Shown piece after piece: positions 1-10,142 of a DNA stretch of 64,000 nucleotides. The stretch comes from Azolla caroliniana. Lineage: Eukaryota; Polypodiophyta. The first letter of the stretch is position 1; every line of letters begins with the position of its first letter. Made by a program: the position numbers and the translations under genes. The notes beneath the pieces are model-generated. The model had not been told where the DNA came from and made no database searches. It saw only the letters and a program-made list of their open reading frames with translations. The stretch lies in NCBI GenBank assembly GCA_043228905.1, contig JBHGNT010000008.1, forward strand, positions 8,618,001-8,682,000, written 5' to 3'.

Positions 1-709
1 TAAAAATTATGCTCTTACAAATTTCAAGATGTATCAACAGATAGTTGGAAAGCTTATCTACTTGACAATAACAAGACCAGATATTGCATTTTTTGTTGGT
101 ATTGTCAATAGATATATGCAAGAGCCTATGAAAGCGCACATGGTGATAGTAAAAAGAATTCTAAGATACATAAAAGGAACATTAGAATATGGTCTTTTGT
201 ATTCTAATGATGAGGTGTCTCCTAGTTTCTTTTGTGACGTAGATTGGGCTGGAGATAAAGAGACAAGAAGAAGTACAAGTGGATATTGTTGTTCACTTGG
301 TAGTGGAGTTGTGTCATGGTTATCAAAGAAACAACCAACTATTGCATTGAGCACCACAGAAGCAGAGTATAGAGTTACAACCCAAGCTACATGTGAAGCT
401 ACATGGTCAGAGATGTTATTAAAGGATCTTGGAGTCAAAATACAAAGACCATTAGTTATCTATTGTGATCACATAAGTGCAATCTTGTTAGCAAAGAATC
501 CTATTTTTCATGCTTGTACAAAACATATTGAGGTTCATTATCATTTCGTTCGTGAAAAGATAGTCGAAGGCCTTATTGATTTGAAACATATCAAAACAGA
601 GGATCAAGTTGCTGATATCTTCACCAAGCCATTACCAAAAGAGAAGTTTTTCAAGTTTAGAAGAAAACTTGGTCTTTATGATCTTAATGTGCTTGAGAGG
701 GAGTGTTGA
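1..709 (+). CDS. Copia C1 pol, 3' end (RT tail and RNase H), 5'-truncated
   Basis: Plus-strand frame open from the window edge to TGA at 707-709. It starts in the C-terminal part of reverse transcriptase (LTITRPDIAF, then ILRYIKGT) and runs through copia RNase H. Visible RNase H landmarks are DVDWAGD (metal-binding Asp), STSGYC, ALSTTEAEY, the YCDHISA segment, and the terminal signature VADIFTKPLP. The stop lies 3 bases inside the LTR, as is usual for copia pol. No internal stop is seen in this part. The rest of the element lies left of the window, so intactness is unknown. Family assignment is secure; function is inferred from the family. Confidence 0.93.
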   Translation, partial: KNYALTNFKMYQQIVGKLIYLTITRPDIAFFVGIVNRYMQEPMKAHMVIVKRILRYIKGTLEYGLLYSNDEVSPSFFCDVDWAGDKETRRSTSGYCCSLGSGVVSWLSKKQPTIALSTTEAEYRVTTQATCEATWSEMLLKDLGVKIQRPLVIYCDHISAILLAKNPIFHACTKHIEVHYHFVREKIVEGLIDLKHIKTEDQVADIFTKPLPKEKFFKFRRKLGLYDLNVLEREC

Positions 710-963
710 GGATCAAGCACATTGGGATTTGAACCTTGTACCTTTACTTTATATATTATAGAACTTATAATAATGATATGTATCATTTATTATTATACGA
801 TAAACATACTAGCATGTAATGCATAGAATGTCATGCATACATGAAGCCATGTGGTGAGCATGTGGCGAACATGCTCGCATGCTTCATCTTATATAAAGGG
901 GGCTTACCCCCACCATTCAATAAGACTTATTTTTAGAAGATATCTCATATCTAGATCTCAACA
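704..963 (+). repeat. 3' LTR of copia C1
   Basis: Begins TGTTGAGG directly after a purine tract (gagagggag, about 695-703) and ends ...CTCAACA, about 260 bp. It holds a TATA box at 890-897. The sequence to its right is a family A copia RT on the opposite strand, so C1 inserted into that older element. The right end is set by the terminal CA and the change of content, not by a second LTR copy. Confidence 0.8.
841..897 (+). promoter_or_regulatory. C1 LTR hairpin abutting TATA box
   Basis: ATGAAGC (841-847) pairs with GCTTCAT (881-887), and inside it GAGCATGT (856-863) pairs with ACATGCTC (869-876). The TATA box starts 3 bases later. Core promoter of the C1 LTR, inferred. Confidence 0.6.
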
Positions 964-2824
964 GTTTCGTCCAATTCACAATAGTGTTGTTTTTACATCC
1001 AATTGCTCTATTTCCAGATTCATACTAGCTACTATACTCAGTACAGTTCGAATGGATGTCATCTTTACGACTAGTGCAAATATCTCATCAAAGTCAACCC
1101 CCTTCTTCTGTTGAAATCCCTTTAGTAAAATTCAGTCCTTCTATCTGGGTGAGAGGCCATCTTCTCCATTTTTCAGCTTGAAGACCAATATGTTTCTCAA
1201 GACTCTCTTAAATTTCGGTAGCTTTACCAAGTCGTAAGTATAATTTTTATGCTCGGAGTTCATTTCATCTTGCATTGCACTCTCCCACTTCTCCTTGTGC
1301 TCACCTTTGATGGATTCTTCATAACATTCCGGATCATCATCATCAATCAATAGGACATATTGCTTGGAGTTTCGAGAGGATGCTTTCCTTTTTCTAAGTG
1401 GATATCTTCTACCTCCCATGGTTGGCTTATGTTCGGATGTGTCATTCAGCTTGGGTTCATACATGTCAATCAGTTGTTGAAGGTCGACTAATTCCGACTC
1501 ATATGCCTTAGTCGATTTCAGTTGGTCAACTAAATCCGACTCATATATCAACTGGTTGCTCAGAGTCAACCAATTCAGATTTTGTTGTATCGACTAATTG
1601 TCTCCTATGAGCCGAATGTCTAGAGTTGGCTAGTGCTAAGTCCATAGTGGTTGGAGTCAATTGGGAAGACAACCCTGACTTCTGTTGTTTCCAGTCTTTA
1701 ATAATCTTGTCTTCCATGAATACAATGTCTCGACTCCTCACCACTTTCTTATCAAGTAAATCCTACATCATGTAGCCGAATTCATCTTCAGAGTACCCCA
1801 GGAATATGCATGGCTTCAACTTGCTATCCAAGCATCCAAACACTTTCATGTGTTGACAAAACACACTTTTACCTGTCCACACCATGGGACATCACCTTTC
1901 AAGGGCACTGAGGGAGGCTTGATTATAAGATAGACCGTTTTCATCATAGCTTCAGCCCAATATGATATTGGAAGCTTTGCATGTGACAACATGCTCCTCA
2001 CCCTTTCCATTATCGTTCGATTCCTCCTCTCTGCAAGACCATTCAATTTAGGGGTCTTTGGCATTGTATACTCGAGTTTTATGCCTTGGATCTTGCAATG
2101 CTCTTTGAATTGTCCTTTGTACTCTCCATCATTCTCTGTCCGGACAACTGTCAACTTCTTTCCCGACTCTCTTTCTGCTCTAGCCTGAAACTCCTTAAAG
2201 ACCGACAACACTTGGTCTTTAGACTTTAGCATGAAAGCCCACAACTTTCTGTTGTAGTCGTCAATTAATGTCACAAATTAATGTCCACCATGATGTGATT
2301 GAGCATCCATGTAGCATACATTCGTGTGGACCAATTCTATTGCACATTCTCTTCTCTCTGGTGACCTAGAGTCAAATGCAACTCTGTTTTGTTTTGCGGC
2401 TAGACAATCCATAAATTTTTCAAAATGCACCCCTTTTACTTTTGGAAGAAGTTTCTTCTCGACCAGGATATGCATGCCTCTCTCGGCCCCTCTCGCTCAT
2501 GTGATCAAGCCTCTTATGCCATAACTCACCATCTGAGCCCGCTGCCACATTTGCTTCATCTTTACACAACTTGGCATGCATCACATATAGTGTACCCTAT
2601 TTTCGTGATGGGACCACTATGAGACTTCCCTTGCAAAACTTCCACATACCATTTTGAAAGCTACCATAGTTGGATTCGTCGTCTAGTCTTTCGGTTGATA
2701 TCAGATTTAGTCTAACATCCGGCACATGTCATACATCCTTCAATACTAACTCACAACCGGTTTATGTTGTCAAACACACTCTGAATACTAGAGATCTTCA
2801 TGCTCCATTATCTCCCATCTTCAC
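964..2824 (-). pseudogene. Copia A1 pol remnant (RT start, integrase, PR end)
   Basis: Minus-strand remains of a family A copia pol. The 5' part of RT lies at 964-1570, with the FQQKKGVDFDE and LDVKT-type region near 970-1130 and YPLRKR upstream. Integrase lies at about 1846-2475 and keeps ENDGEYKGQF and LNGLAERRNRT, so the second Asp and the Glu of the catalytic triad are visible. A decayed protease-to-pre-integrase segment fills 2480-2824. Several frameshifts and stops separate the pieces. It is the same family as A2 and A5. Its RNase H end was cut off by the C1 insertion at 963/964. Confidence 0.88.
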
Positions 2825-3480
2825 TATGGAGTCAATCTTTGCTCATATGAAAAGACTTTGGCAAATACATTGGATGCTAAGGTGTATAAGAATAAAGCAC
2901 AATATGAAAGGTTCAAGAGTGAAAAGAAGAAGGAACTTGAAGGGACATAAAGTTAGAGGCATTTTTCAAAAGTAGAAAAAGAAGGAAAAAACAGAAAGAA
3001 AAAAAGACGTAGAAAAAAGGCAGAGAAAAAGCTTATAACTTCTTCATCTCATATCCAAATTTCAAAAGAAAAGATTAATCATAACAAAGTTGATGAAGAG
3101 GTCTTTCTTGTATATGATAAATTTGGGATGACAAAGCATAAATGGTGATATAAAAAACGTCTCACATATATTCGAGGATATGTAAAAAGAAAAGAAAAGA
3201 AAAAAGGAAGAATAACACAACTAAAAACCTATAAATAGGACGGTATTCTTAACTATTGGGGAGGAGGAAGAAGAAGGCTAGAAGAAGTGAGAGACATTTT
3301 AGTAGAAGAAAGAGAGAAGAAAGAAGACTATTATGAATTAGTGGGATTGAGATTAAGGTAATTCTTTGTGGTTGTTACTTTTGGAGTCTAAGGAGATGGT
3401 ATTGTTTTCCTAATAGTATATTAAAGTATTCCTTTCTCTTCATCTTCTCTTCTCTATCTTTTTTCGATATCTCTCCATCA
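2825..3480 (+). repeat. 656-bp solo-LTR-like insertion in A1 protease
   Basis: AT- and purine-rich insert flanked by the 5-bp direct repeat TTCAC (2820-2824 and 3481-3485), lying inside the A1 protease between the codons for GYV and KMGDNG. Removing the insert and one repeat restores the copia alignment. Its ends are TATGGAG and CTCCATCA, partly inverted repeats of each other. A plus-strand TATA box lies at 3230-3239. It could be a solo LTR or a small non-autonomous element. It has no coding capacity. Confidence 0.65.
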
Positions 3481-4045
3481 TTCACATAACCATAATCACC
3501 AGTTGTGTTAGAAGAAAAACATTCTCTTGCGGGAGTTAAATGGAACAATGCACCAGAGTCAATCACCCAAGAGCATTCTTTTCTTCATTTGCAATGTTTA
3601 CACTCCCTTGCTTGCAAATGTATAAAAGCTCTTCTTCACTGATAGAATTGGCTGAAGTGCTTTTCTCCTCAGATATCTTCTTGTGTTCGACATCATTAGC
3701 AACACCTTTGTCTTTCTTAAGATATCGACAATACTTTTGGAAGTGTCTAGCAGGTTTCCCACAATAGAAACATGTGAGTCTTCCTATGGACTTGGACTTG
3801 GCATGAGACTTGTCTCTATTTTGTGGACTTATATGTTTGCTTCTTCCTATACAAATGTTTTGTGCCACATTCGCTTCCGATTGGGATGGAACGCCCTTGT
3901 CCTTTCTTCTTGTCTCTTCGTTAAGGATACTTGTCTATACCACTTGTAAAGACAACAAAAACTTTGTTGTTGCGAGTTGGTTCATGCAAAAGATTACGTG
4001 TGGAAGTTTGCGAGTTAACCACACAGTCGGCTATGCTGAATAACA
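3481..4045 (-). pseudogene. Copia A1 gag C-terminus and protease start
   Basis: Minus-strand fragment with the protease entry VIDSGALFHLTP, the gag zinc knuckle FYCGKPARHFQKYC (one residue too many between Cys and His) and the upstream gag motif SILNEE. Faint gag similarity (NQLATTKF) reaches about 4015. It aligns segment by segment with A5 gag at 62600-63250. The gag N-terminus and primer site are gone: no TGGTATCAGAGC-like site lies next to the LTR to the right. Confidence 0.8.
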
Positions 4046-4355
4046 GACAACAGTTAAGTAAACATAGAGAATGGAGATACATAGTGAAAGAGACAGAGTG
4101 AAATACACTCTCACTCTCTCACTCACGGTTACAGAGGCAACTACCTCGTTCTAACTTTACAATAGTGATCAACTACCACATTACTAAAGTTTGTCCTAGT
4201 TGCTTATAATCAAAAGCAACTTTCTGGCTATTCACAAGTATAGCCCACAATGGGCATTTTAGACTATTTACAATTATAGTCTTCTGAAATAGTTTTGGTT
4301 TTTGATTTTGGTTTTGGTACTTCTCTTCCCATCCGGAGGGACATGTTTCCCAACA
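4046..4355 (-). repeat. Family A LTR shared by two degraded bodies
   Basis: Partial family A LTR on the minus strand. Its U3 start (TGTTGGGAAACATG when read on the minus strand) ends at 4355 and is preceded by the purine tract at 4356-4367. The other end is eroded. It follows the RNase H of the right-hand body and precedes the gag of the left-hand body, so one LTR serves as 3' LTR of one element and 5' LTR of the next. Confidence 0.72.
4198..4282 (-). promoter_or_regulatory. Triple stem-loop promoter module, A1 copy
   Basis: Three perfect inverted repeats in a row. AGTTGCTT/AAGCAACT (4198-4205, 4214-4221) has the TATA-like run in its loop. GGCTAT/ATAGCC is at 4226-4231 and 4240-4245. AGACTAT/ATAGTCT is at 4261-4267 and 4276-4282. 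The loops are 8 nt. The same module recurs in A2, A3, A4 and A5 with different but still paired arm sequences. Confidence 0.7.
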
Positions 4356-5933
4356 AACTCCCCCTTCACTCCAGCATGTGGTACTTCACCAAACCAACTC
4401 TCTATCAGCACACGTTTAGCTTTTTGGCTGATCGTCAACATATCCGATCCATTTTTGGCTGTGTGGATCTTCACTAGAGCAAACTCTTTTTCTTCGACTC
4501 GCTCTCGAAGCTAATGATATATTCTCTATATGTGTTTGGTCCTCAAGTGGTAGGCGTCATTTTTCGCAAGGTGGATGGCACTTAGTTTATCGCAATGGAG
4601 TTGGAATTCCTCTTGCCGAATTCCCAGTTCACCGATAAAATCCTTCATCCATATGATTTCCTTGCCGGCTTCCGATGCGGCCATATATTCGGCTTCCGTG
4701 GTTGACAACGCCACGGCCTTCTACATCTTCGACTACCACGAAATGGCTCCCCTTGCATAAGTCATTACTTACCCGGATGTGGATCAGTTGGTATCCACAT
4801 CAGCCGACATGTCTGAGTTAGTATAACCTTCCAGTGTGGGGTTACCTGAACCGAAACGAAGACACACGTTCGAGGTGCCTTTTAGATACAAAAGTATCCA
4901 CTTCACGGCAGCCCAATGCTCTCTTCCAGGGTTGCTCATGTATCGCCTAACCAGGCCAACTGCGTATCCTATGTCCGGCCTGGTACATACCATCGCATAC
5001 ATCAGGCTTCAACCTGCCAAGGCATAAGGAACTTTTGACATCTCAGTCTTCTCAATTTTCGATTTCAAACGTTGTTCTTTGCTTAGCTTGCAGTTCGTCG
5101 GTAGTGTCGAGCCGACCGGTTTCGCGCATTCCATGCCGAATCTCTAGAGCACCTTTGTCACGTATTTTTCTTGTGACAGCCACAACAATTTCTTTGTTCA
5201 CGTATTTGCTTTGCTGGACCCATATCCTTCATCGAGAATGATATGCTCAAGGCCTTTTTCAGCACTCAGATCTTCGTATGGTCCCATCCAACAATCAACA
5301 TGTCATCCACGTACAACATGAGGATGAAGAAATATCCTCCGTTGAATTTCTTCACAAATACGCAATGATCACCTTGCGTTTTGTGGTACCCATTGTCGAT
5401 CATGAAGGATTCGAATTTTTGGTACCATTGCCGAGCAACTTCCTTCAACCCGTACAAGCTCTTCCTCAATTGACATACTAGATTTTCTTTACCTTTTTCC
5501 ACGAATCCTTCCGGCTAGTGCATGTATACCTCTTCCTCCAAATCTCCATGGAGGAAGGCAGTCTTGACGTCCAGTTGTTCCGCTTCGAGGTCCATGCTGG
5601 CCGTGATCCTCAGCACGGTTTGGATTGACGTCATCTTTACGACCGGGGCAAATATTTTGTCAAAATCGACACGCTTCTTCTATTGAAAGCCTTTCATGAT
5701 GATTCGTGCTTTGTACCTGGATGGATTCCCGCCATCTCCCAGTTTCAACTTGTATAACCATTTATTCCGAAGTGCCTTCTTTCCTCTAGGCAGTTCGGTC
5801 AGTTCATATGTGTGGTTCTCATGCAAGGAATCCATCTCCTCTTGCATGCACTCAACCACTTTCGGATGTGGGTATCTTCCTTAGCTTCTTCAAAGCTTTC
5901 CAGTTGTAGATACTCACCAACACAGTACTTCTC
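4356..5933 (-). pseudogene. Copia A1' pol remnant (RT and RNase H)
   Basis: Minus-strand RT plus RNase H of a second family A body. RNase H shows ALSTTEAEYMAA and IHLAKNDAYH (4526-4714), then MYAMVCTRPDIGYAVG (4784-5002). RT shows LYVDDMLIV (Y-V-D-D active site) and RKSLYGLK (5266-5502), and the FEEAKEDTH entry segment near 5860. Frames are broken by stops and indels. The upstream half of the element (gag, PR, IN) is missing: RT runs directly into a 30-bp LTR stub at 5934-5963, pointing to an internal deletion. Confidence 0.88.
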
Positions 5934-5963
5934 TTCCCATCTAAAGGGACATGTTTCCCAACA
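5934..5963 (-). repeat. 30-bp stub of the A1' 5' LTR
   Basis: Reads TGTTGGGAAACATGTCCC on the minus strand from 5963, matching the U3 end at 4355. It is fused to mid-pol sequence, so the rest of this LTR, the leader and gag-PR-IN were lost in one deletion. Confidence 0.7.
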
Positions 5964-6125
5964 AATATTCCTATTTACTAACATAGGAATATAGGCCCCT
6001 AACAGCCTGTCAGATTCCATCCGACTCGGCCTAGCAGCTGATTCGGCTTTCGCCTTATTCAACCTATTCCGGGCCTAGCCGATCGGGCCCAAGTTGAGCT
6101 TGCTCGCTCAACAGTCCCCCTCAAC
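5964..6125 (-). repeat. Copia B1 3' LTR fragment and polypurine tract
   Basis: Minus-strand LTR start TGTTGAGCGAGCAAGC at 6113, preceded by the polypurine tract (read as GGTTGAGGGGGAC on the minus strand) at 6114-6125. The start matches the solo LTR at 7705. It is truncated at 5964 by the A1' element. A 9-bp inverted repeat TATTCCTAT/ATAGGAATA lies at about 5967-5992. Confidence 0.72.
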
Positions 6126-6789
6126 CTCAACTTGAGGTTGGCTTGTTGTTTCAGCATCTACCGGTTCTAGCTTCCTGTTTCTCCTGGCATCTTCTTGCCT
6201 TGCTCGCGCTCCTTGTCCGGTCTAGTCCCGCGTCCAACAACCCCTTTGGTTCAATGCTCCTTGACCCATCTGGTTCCATGCTCCTCGACCCCTATAGTTG
6301 GTACGTCGGCTCTTTAGGCCCTTCTCAGCTCCCTCGTTGTCACGACATTGGCACCCTTCGACCCATCGGCTCCTCCTTATCGGCATCGACTTCAGTTGCC
6401 TCCTTGTCCATCTAGCCTGTATAAGATCTGTCTTGTCAGTTCGCTTCTCTCTCCCAGATCGGTTGTCTCCGATCTCTTGCCACACTCGACTAAATTGGTT
6501 GTCTCCAATTTGTCCTCGTTCAGGCCCTTGACCACATCTGACCATGTCTTGGTCCTAGTCGTTATCTTCAGGTCAGCTCTACCCTTCTTGGCTATGCCAC
6601 CTGCTCTGCCTGCTTCAGCTCTGTCTCCCCCTTGTTTGGTTGGCCCCGACTCCGGCTCGTTCTTGGCGCCACTCCCCCTACTTCTAGCTAGCTCCTTACA
6701 TCTGTCCACCCATCTGTCATGTACTCGACTTCTTCAGCCGGTCCGGATGTTCTGACTTCTTGAGTCATTCAGAAATCGAATTCTTTGTC
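6126..6789 (-). pseudogene. B1 post-RNase H extension
   Basis: Region between the RNase H terminus (VANIFTKPL at about 6900) and the polypurine tract, where most copia elements have almost nothing. It reads as a basic, Gly/Lys/Arg-rich, probably disordered tail with KTWSDVVKGL (6392-6709 frame) and ARWTRRQLKSMPIRR (6222-6545 frame). Both motifs recur at the same place in B2 (47731-48288), so the tail is a family trait. A frameshift separates the two halves here. A 25-bp direct repeat lies near 6242-6290. Function unknown. Confidence 0.6.
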
Positions 6790-7704
6790 TCATTTAGCTC
6801 CTTGGTCATCTCTCCCCTTGCTTCGGCTTTTGCTTCTCCCCCTCAAGTTCAGCAAGTCGAGATGTTGTAGACCAAGCATATTCGAGAGTTGCCACAACTT
6901 GTCTAGGATAAGAGGTTTAGTGAAGATATTGGCTACTTGTTGATCTGTTAGAACATATATGAGTTCCATTTCATCAGGGAGGACACACTTATAGAAAAAA
7001 GGATAGTGCACCTCAATGTGCTTGGTCCGGGCGTGGCAAATGGCTTCTTTGCTAGTTGAATGATCCTAAGGTTCTCGCAATATATAACTGTCGACTCAGA
7101 CACCTCCACATGCAAATCCTTCAAGAGCCTTTTTAGCCATATGCCTTTGCATGTTGCGATAGCCACTCCTCGATACTCGGTGCTCAACAGTGCTATTGTC
7201 GCCTTCTTCTTGCTGCTCCAGGTGATCGTGATGCTTCCGAAGTGAGAAGGCAAACCCTGATCTAGACCTGCGATTGCCAACATTTCCAGCCCAATCAACA
7301 TCCATGTAGCCAACCAATTGTTCAACAACACTGGTTTGATATAACAATGCCTTGTTGTTAGTGCTGCTAACATATCTCAATATCCTTTGCATGCACTGAA
7401 GGTGTTCGGTCTTTGGCTACAACATAAATTGACTAATTAGTCCGACTAGATAGCTCAGGTCCGGCCAAGTGATGGTCAAGTATATTAGGCTTCCAACAAT
7501 CTATCAAAATCATGTCGGGTTGCATGCCATTCCTAATTCTTGGCGAAGCTTCACATTTCGATCTAGAGGAGTTATGACGGATTTACAATCTATCGTCCCG
7601 AACATGAAGAGCATACTCATCACATAGTGCCTTTGGCTGATCTATATGCCTTCCGAGGTGCGGATCATTTCGATTCCAAGGAAGTAATGAAGGTCCCCCA
7701 TATC
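6790..7704 (-). pseudogene. Copia B1 RNase H and RT end
   Basis: Minus-strand RNase H: DVDWAGNVGNRRSRSGFAFSL and SSTNNKALLY near 7096-7392, STEYRGVAIATCKGIWL further on, then VANIFTKPLILDKLWQ at 6790-7011. The RT tail GDLHYFLGIEMIRTSEG ends at 7704, where the solo LTR interrupts. Frames are broken several times. Confidence 0.87.
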
Positions 7705-8147
7705 TGTTGAACGAGCAAGCTCAACTTGGGCTAGATCAACTGAAGAAGTCGAGAACTGGATTGGATTGAACCGATCGGTTAGGCCCAGATTGACTGAAGA
7801 AGTCTGGAGCTAGATCGGACGGAGACCGATCGGCGAGGTTTGATTGGTGGGATCCGAAAGGCCATTGGAAAGATATTCTGTGAAGGAAAATATTTAGGAG
7901 TTAGTGTAGTGGCTCATTTATGAGCATTCAAGTACTTATAGTACTTGTGTCACTCCTTTTATAAAAGTACTCTCTGAGCACAGTCGATGTACAGAGTTTT
8001 GAGTTTATTTTGAAACAGAGTTTATGTTCTGCTCTATCTGTCTCTCCCATGTACAATGTATTATGAAGGTTTCCATTAAACTTGCGTATTGTTTGTTGTT
8101 GTCCGGCTGAGCCGGTTGTGTCTACGCCTCCGCACCTAACTTGTTCA
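7705..8147 (+). mobile_element. Solo LTR of family B in B1 RT
   Basis: 443-bp LTR, TGTTGAACGAGC...TTGTTCA, opposite in strand to the surrounding RT. It splits the RT between MKD and GDLHYF. The flanks atatc (7700-7704) and agatc (8148-8152) form a 5-bp target duplication with one mismatch. There is no internal sequence, so it is the product of LTR-LTR recombination. It resembles the B2 LTRs in its TGTTGA-GC start and TATA region but is clearly diverged. Confidence 0.78.
7912..7966 (+). promoter_or_regulatory. Hairpins and TATA box of the family B solo LTR
   Basis: GCTCAT/ATGAGC (7912-7917, 7920-7925) and CAAGTACT/AGTACTTG (7929-7936, 7940-7947) precede TTATAAAAG at 7959-7966. They sit at the same places as hairpins in the B2 LTR, with one base pair swapped (C-G for G-C). 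Confidence 0.6.
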
Positions 8148-8912
8148 AGATCCTTCATGTCCAATGATGCCGCTAATAGAGGCTTCACGCGACCAATTTG
8201 TTCCAAGTTGGGGTCGGCGATGACTAGATCATCAACATATAGCAATATGCTAACCAACCCATTTTGTCCTTGCCGAATGAATAATGAAGAGTCTAGCTTG
8301 GACGGTGCAAAGCCCATCTTACGCAAATGTTGCGTGATTTTGGCATTCAAAGATTTGGGGCCTTGCCTGAGTCCATACAAGGACTTCTTCAGCTGGCAAA
8401 CTACTGATGTGTTCAACTCGGATAGAAATCTAGGGGATTGTACCATGTACACATGTTCCTCAACCTCGCCTTGTAGAACGCATTCTTTACATCCATCTCA
8501 TGTAAATGCCACCCCTTTGCTGCGACTACCGTTAGCAAGACACAAACGGTCATCATCTTCGCGACCGGCACAACCGTCTCATCGTAGTCAATGTCGTGTT
8601 ACTGCGCATAGCCCTTGGCCACTAGTCTAGCCTTGTACCTATTGATCGATCCATCGACATAATTTGTATTTTACCTTAAATACCCACCTGCATCCAATCA
8701 ACGTAACTTCTTTGGGGAGGTCAACTAGGTCAACCAAGTCCCATGTGTCGTTGTCATCTAGAGCGTGCATCTCTTCCTCCATGGTTGCTCTCCACTTGGC
8801 ATCTTGTGCCGCCTCCAAGTAGTTCTCTGGCTCAAATATCTCCTCCACTTTGGTCATGATGTGCCATGTACTCATTATATCCATACCGGATAACGGAGCA
8901 AGGTTTACACAC
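8148..8912 (-). pseudogene. Copia B1 RT, 5' part
   Basis: Minus-strand RT: LYVDDLVIADP (Y-V-D-D), LKKSLYGLRQGPKSLNAKI and the entry segment STWHIMTKVEEIFEPENYLEAAQDAKWRATMEEEM with CRWVFKVKY at 8639-8880. It aligns with B2 RT at 46187-47100. Homology stops at about 8912, where the tandem-repeat LTR begins; gag, PR and IN are missing. Confidence 0.85.
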
Positions 8913-9480
8913 GGGAAACACAATTTCAAATGCCTTTGTGAAAGGAGAGGTGCATGGGCAAGCCTGAACACTCCCTTGCCACAAGTCGCACGAACACACA
9001 ACCAAGGTTTACACACGGGAGATACAATTTCGAACGCCTTTGTAAAAGGAGAGGTGCATGGGCAAGCCCGAACGCTCCCTTGCCACAAGTTGCACGAACA
9101 CACAGGTAAGATTTACACTAACACGCAAGACACGATTTCGAACGCCTTTGTGAAAGGAGAGTTGCATGGGCAAGCCCGAACGCTCCCTTGCCACAAGTAG
9201 CACGAACACACAAGCAAGATTTACACTAACACGCAAGACACATAAGTTTGAATGCCTTTGTGAAAGGAGAGGTGCATGGGCAAGCCCGAAACACTCCCTT
9301 GTCACAAGACACACAAACAAATAAGCACAAACGACGATAACATATAAGACACATAGGTTTGAATGCCTTTGTGAAAGGAGAGGTACATGGGCAAGCCCGA
9401 AATGCTCCATTGTCACAAGACACAACAAATAAGCACAAATGACGATAACAAATAAGCATAATCAAGATTTACACATAACA
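8908..9480. repeat. Five tandem ~105-bp units built of three mini-hairpins
   Basis: Core segments start at 8932, 9036, 9142, 9254 and 9365, a spacing of 104 to 112 bp. Each core holds CCTTT-GTG-AAAGG, GGGC-AA-GCCC and CTTG-CCA-CAAG (TCA in the last two units) as consecutive short inverted repeats. Changes between units mostly fall in loops. The units would lie in the transcribed leader of the minus-strand LTR. Confidence 0.75.
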
Positions 9481-10142
9481 CAAGTAGATGAAAGAAAACA
9501 TTAGTTTATTATATCCATATAATAGATTCTTTTATAATATAAGAATCAGGTTACAATGGGTTGGATGCGAATATGAAGGATTGTTTATAAATGAATGGGG
9601 AAGAGAGGTGGAGGAAAGAAGAGAGTGGAGTATAGAAGGAGCTTCCTTGTTGATGATGTCTCTCGATGTTGTTGATCCTTCTTCTTCCGCTTTCCAATTG
9701 AGTAGAGCTTCTGCATCCCTTCTCCCTCCCCCTCTCTTCACTAGAATAGGCTCTTATTTATAGGTTTAGGATTGCTTGCCTTTTTCCCCTAAAAAAAGCT
9801 TGTCTATATGAGTCGACTTTTCTTTTCCTCACTATTTCTGTTTTCTAACCTCAAATTTCACATGCAATATATTCTTGGAAAGCTTTCTTATGCATCTTTT
9901 CTTTTCTAATTTGGACATCTGACGAGGAAATTATGAACTTTTTTCTCTACTTTGCTCCTCATATCCACGCGTGCTTCTTCTTTTTTTCTCCCCATCTTTT
10001 TCTCTACTTTTGAAAACCTCTTCTAACTTTTTATCCTTTCATTTATTACTATAGTTGACTTAACAACATTAATTTATTTGTACTACTATTTTATTCTCTT
10101 TTTAAGGGTGGTTTCACACTATCTGTCAAAAACATCACGACA
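8913..10142 (-). repeat. G2-type gypsy LTR, minus strand, left end truncated
   Basis: The right edge (10108-10142) reads on the minus strand TGTCGTGATGTTTTTGACAG and then a TAGTGTGAAA run, matching the G2 LTR start at 59462. A minus-strand TATA box (CCTATAAATAAG) lies at about 9753-9762. The part downstream of the TATA box carries the tandem array at 8908-9480. No gypsy internal sequence is attached, so it is a solo or truncated LTR. 9488-10100 is T-rich and I see no gene in it. Confidence 0.6.

Noticed and set aside
8908-9480. Regular repeats suggesting a CRISPR array
   Set aside because: Units are ~105 bp without unique spacers, degenerate, and inside a plant LTR.
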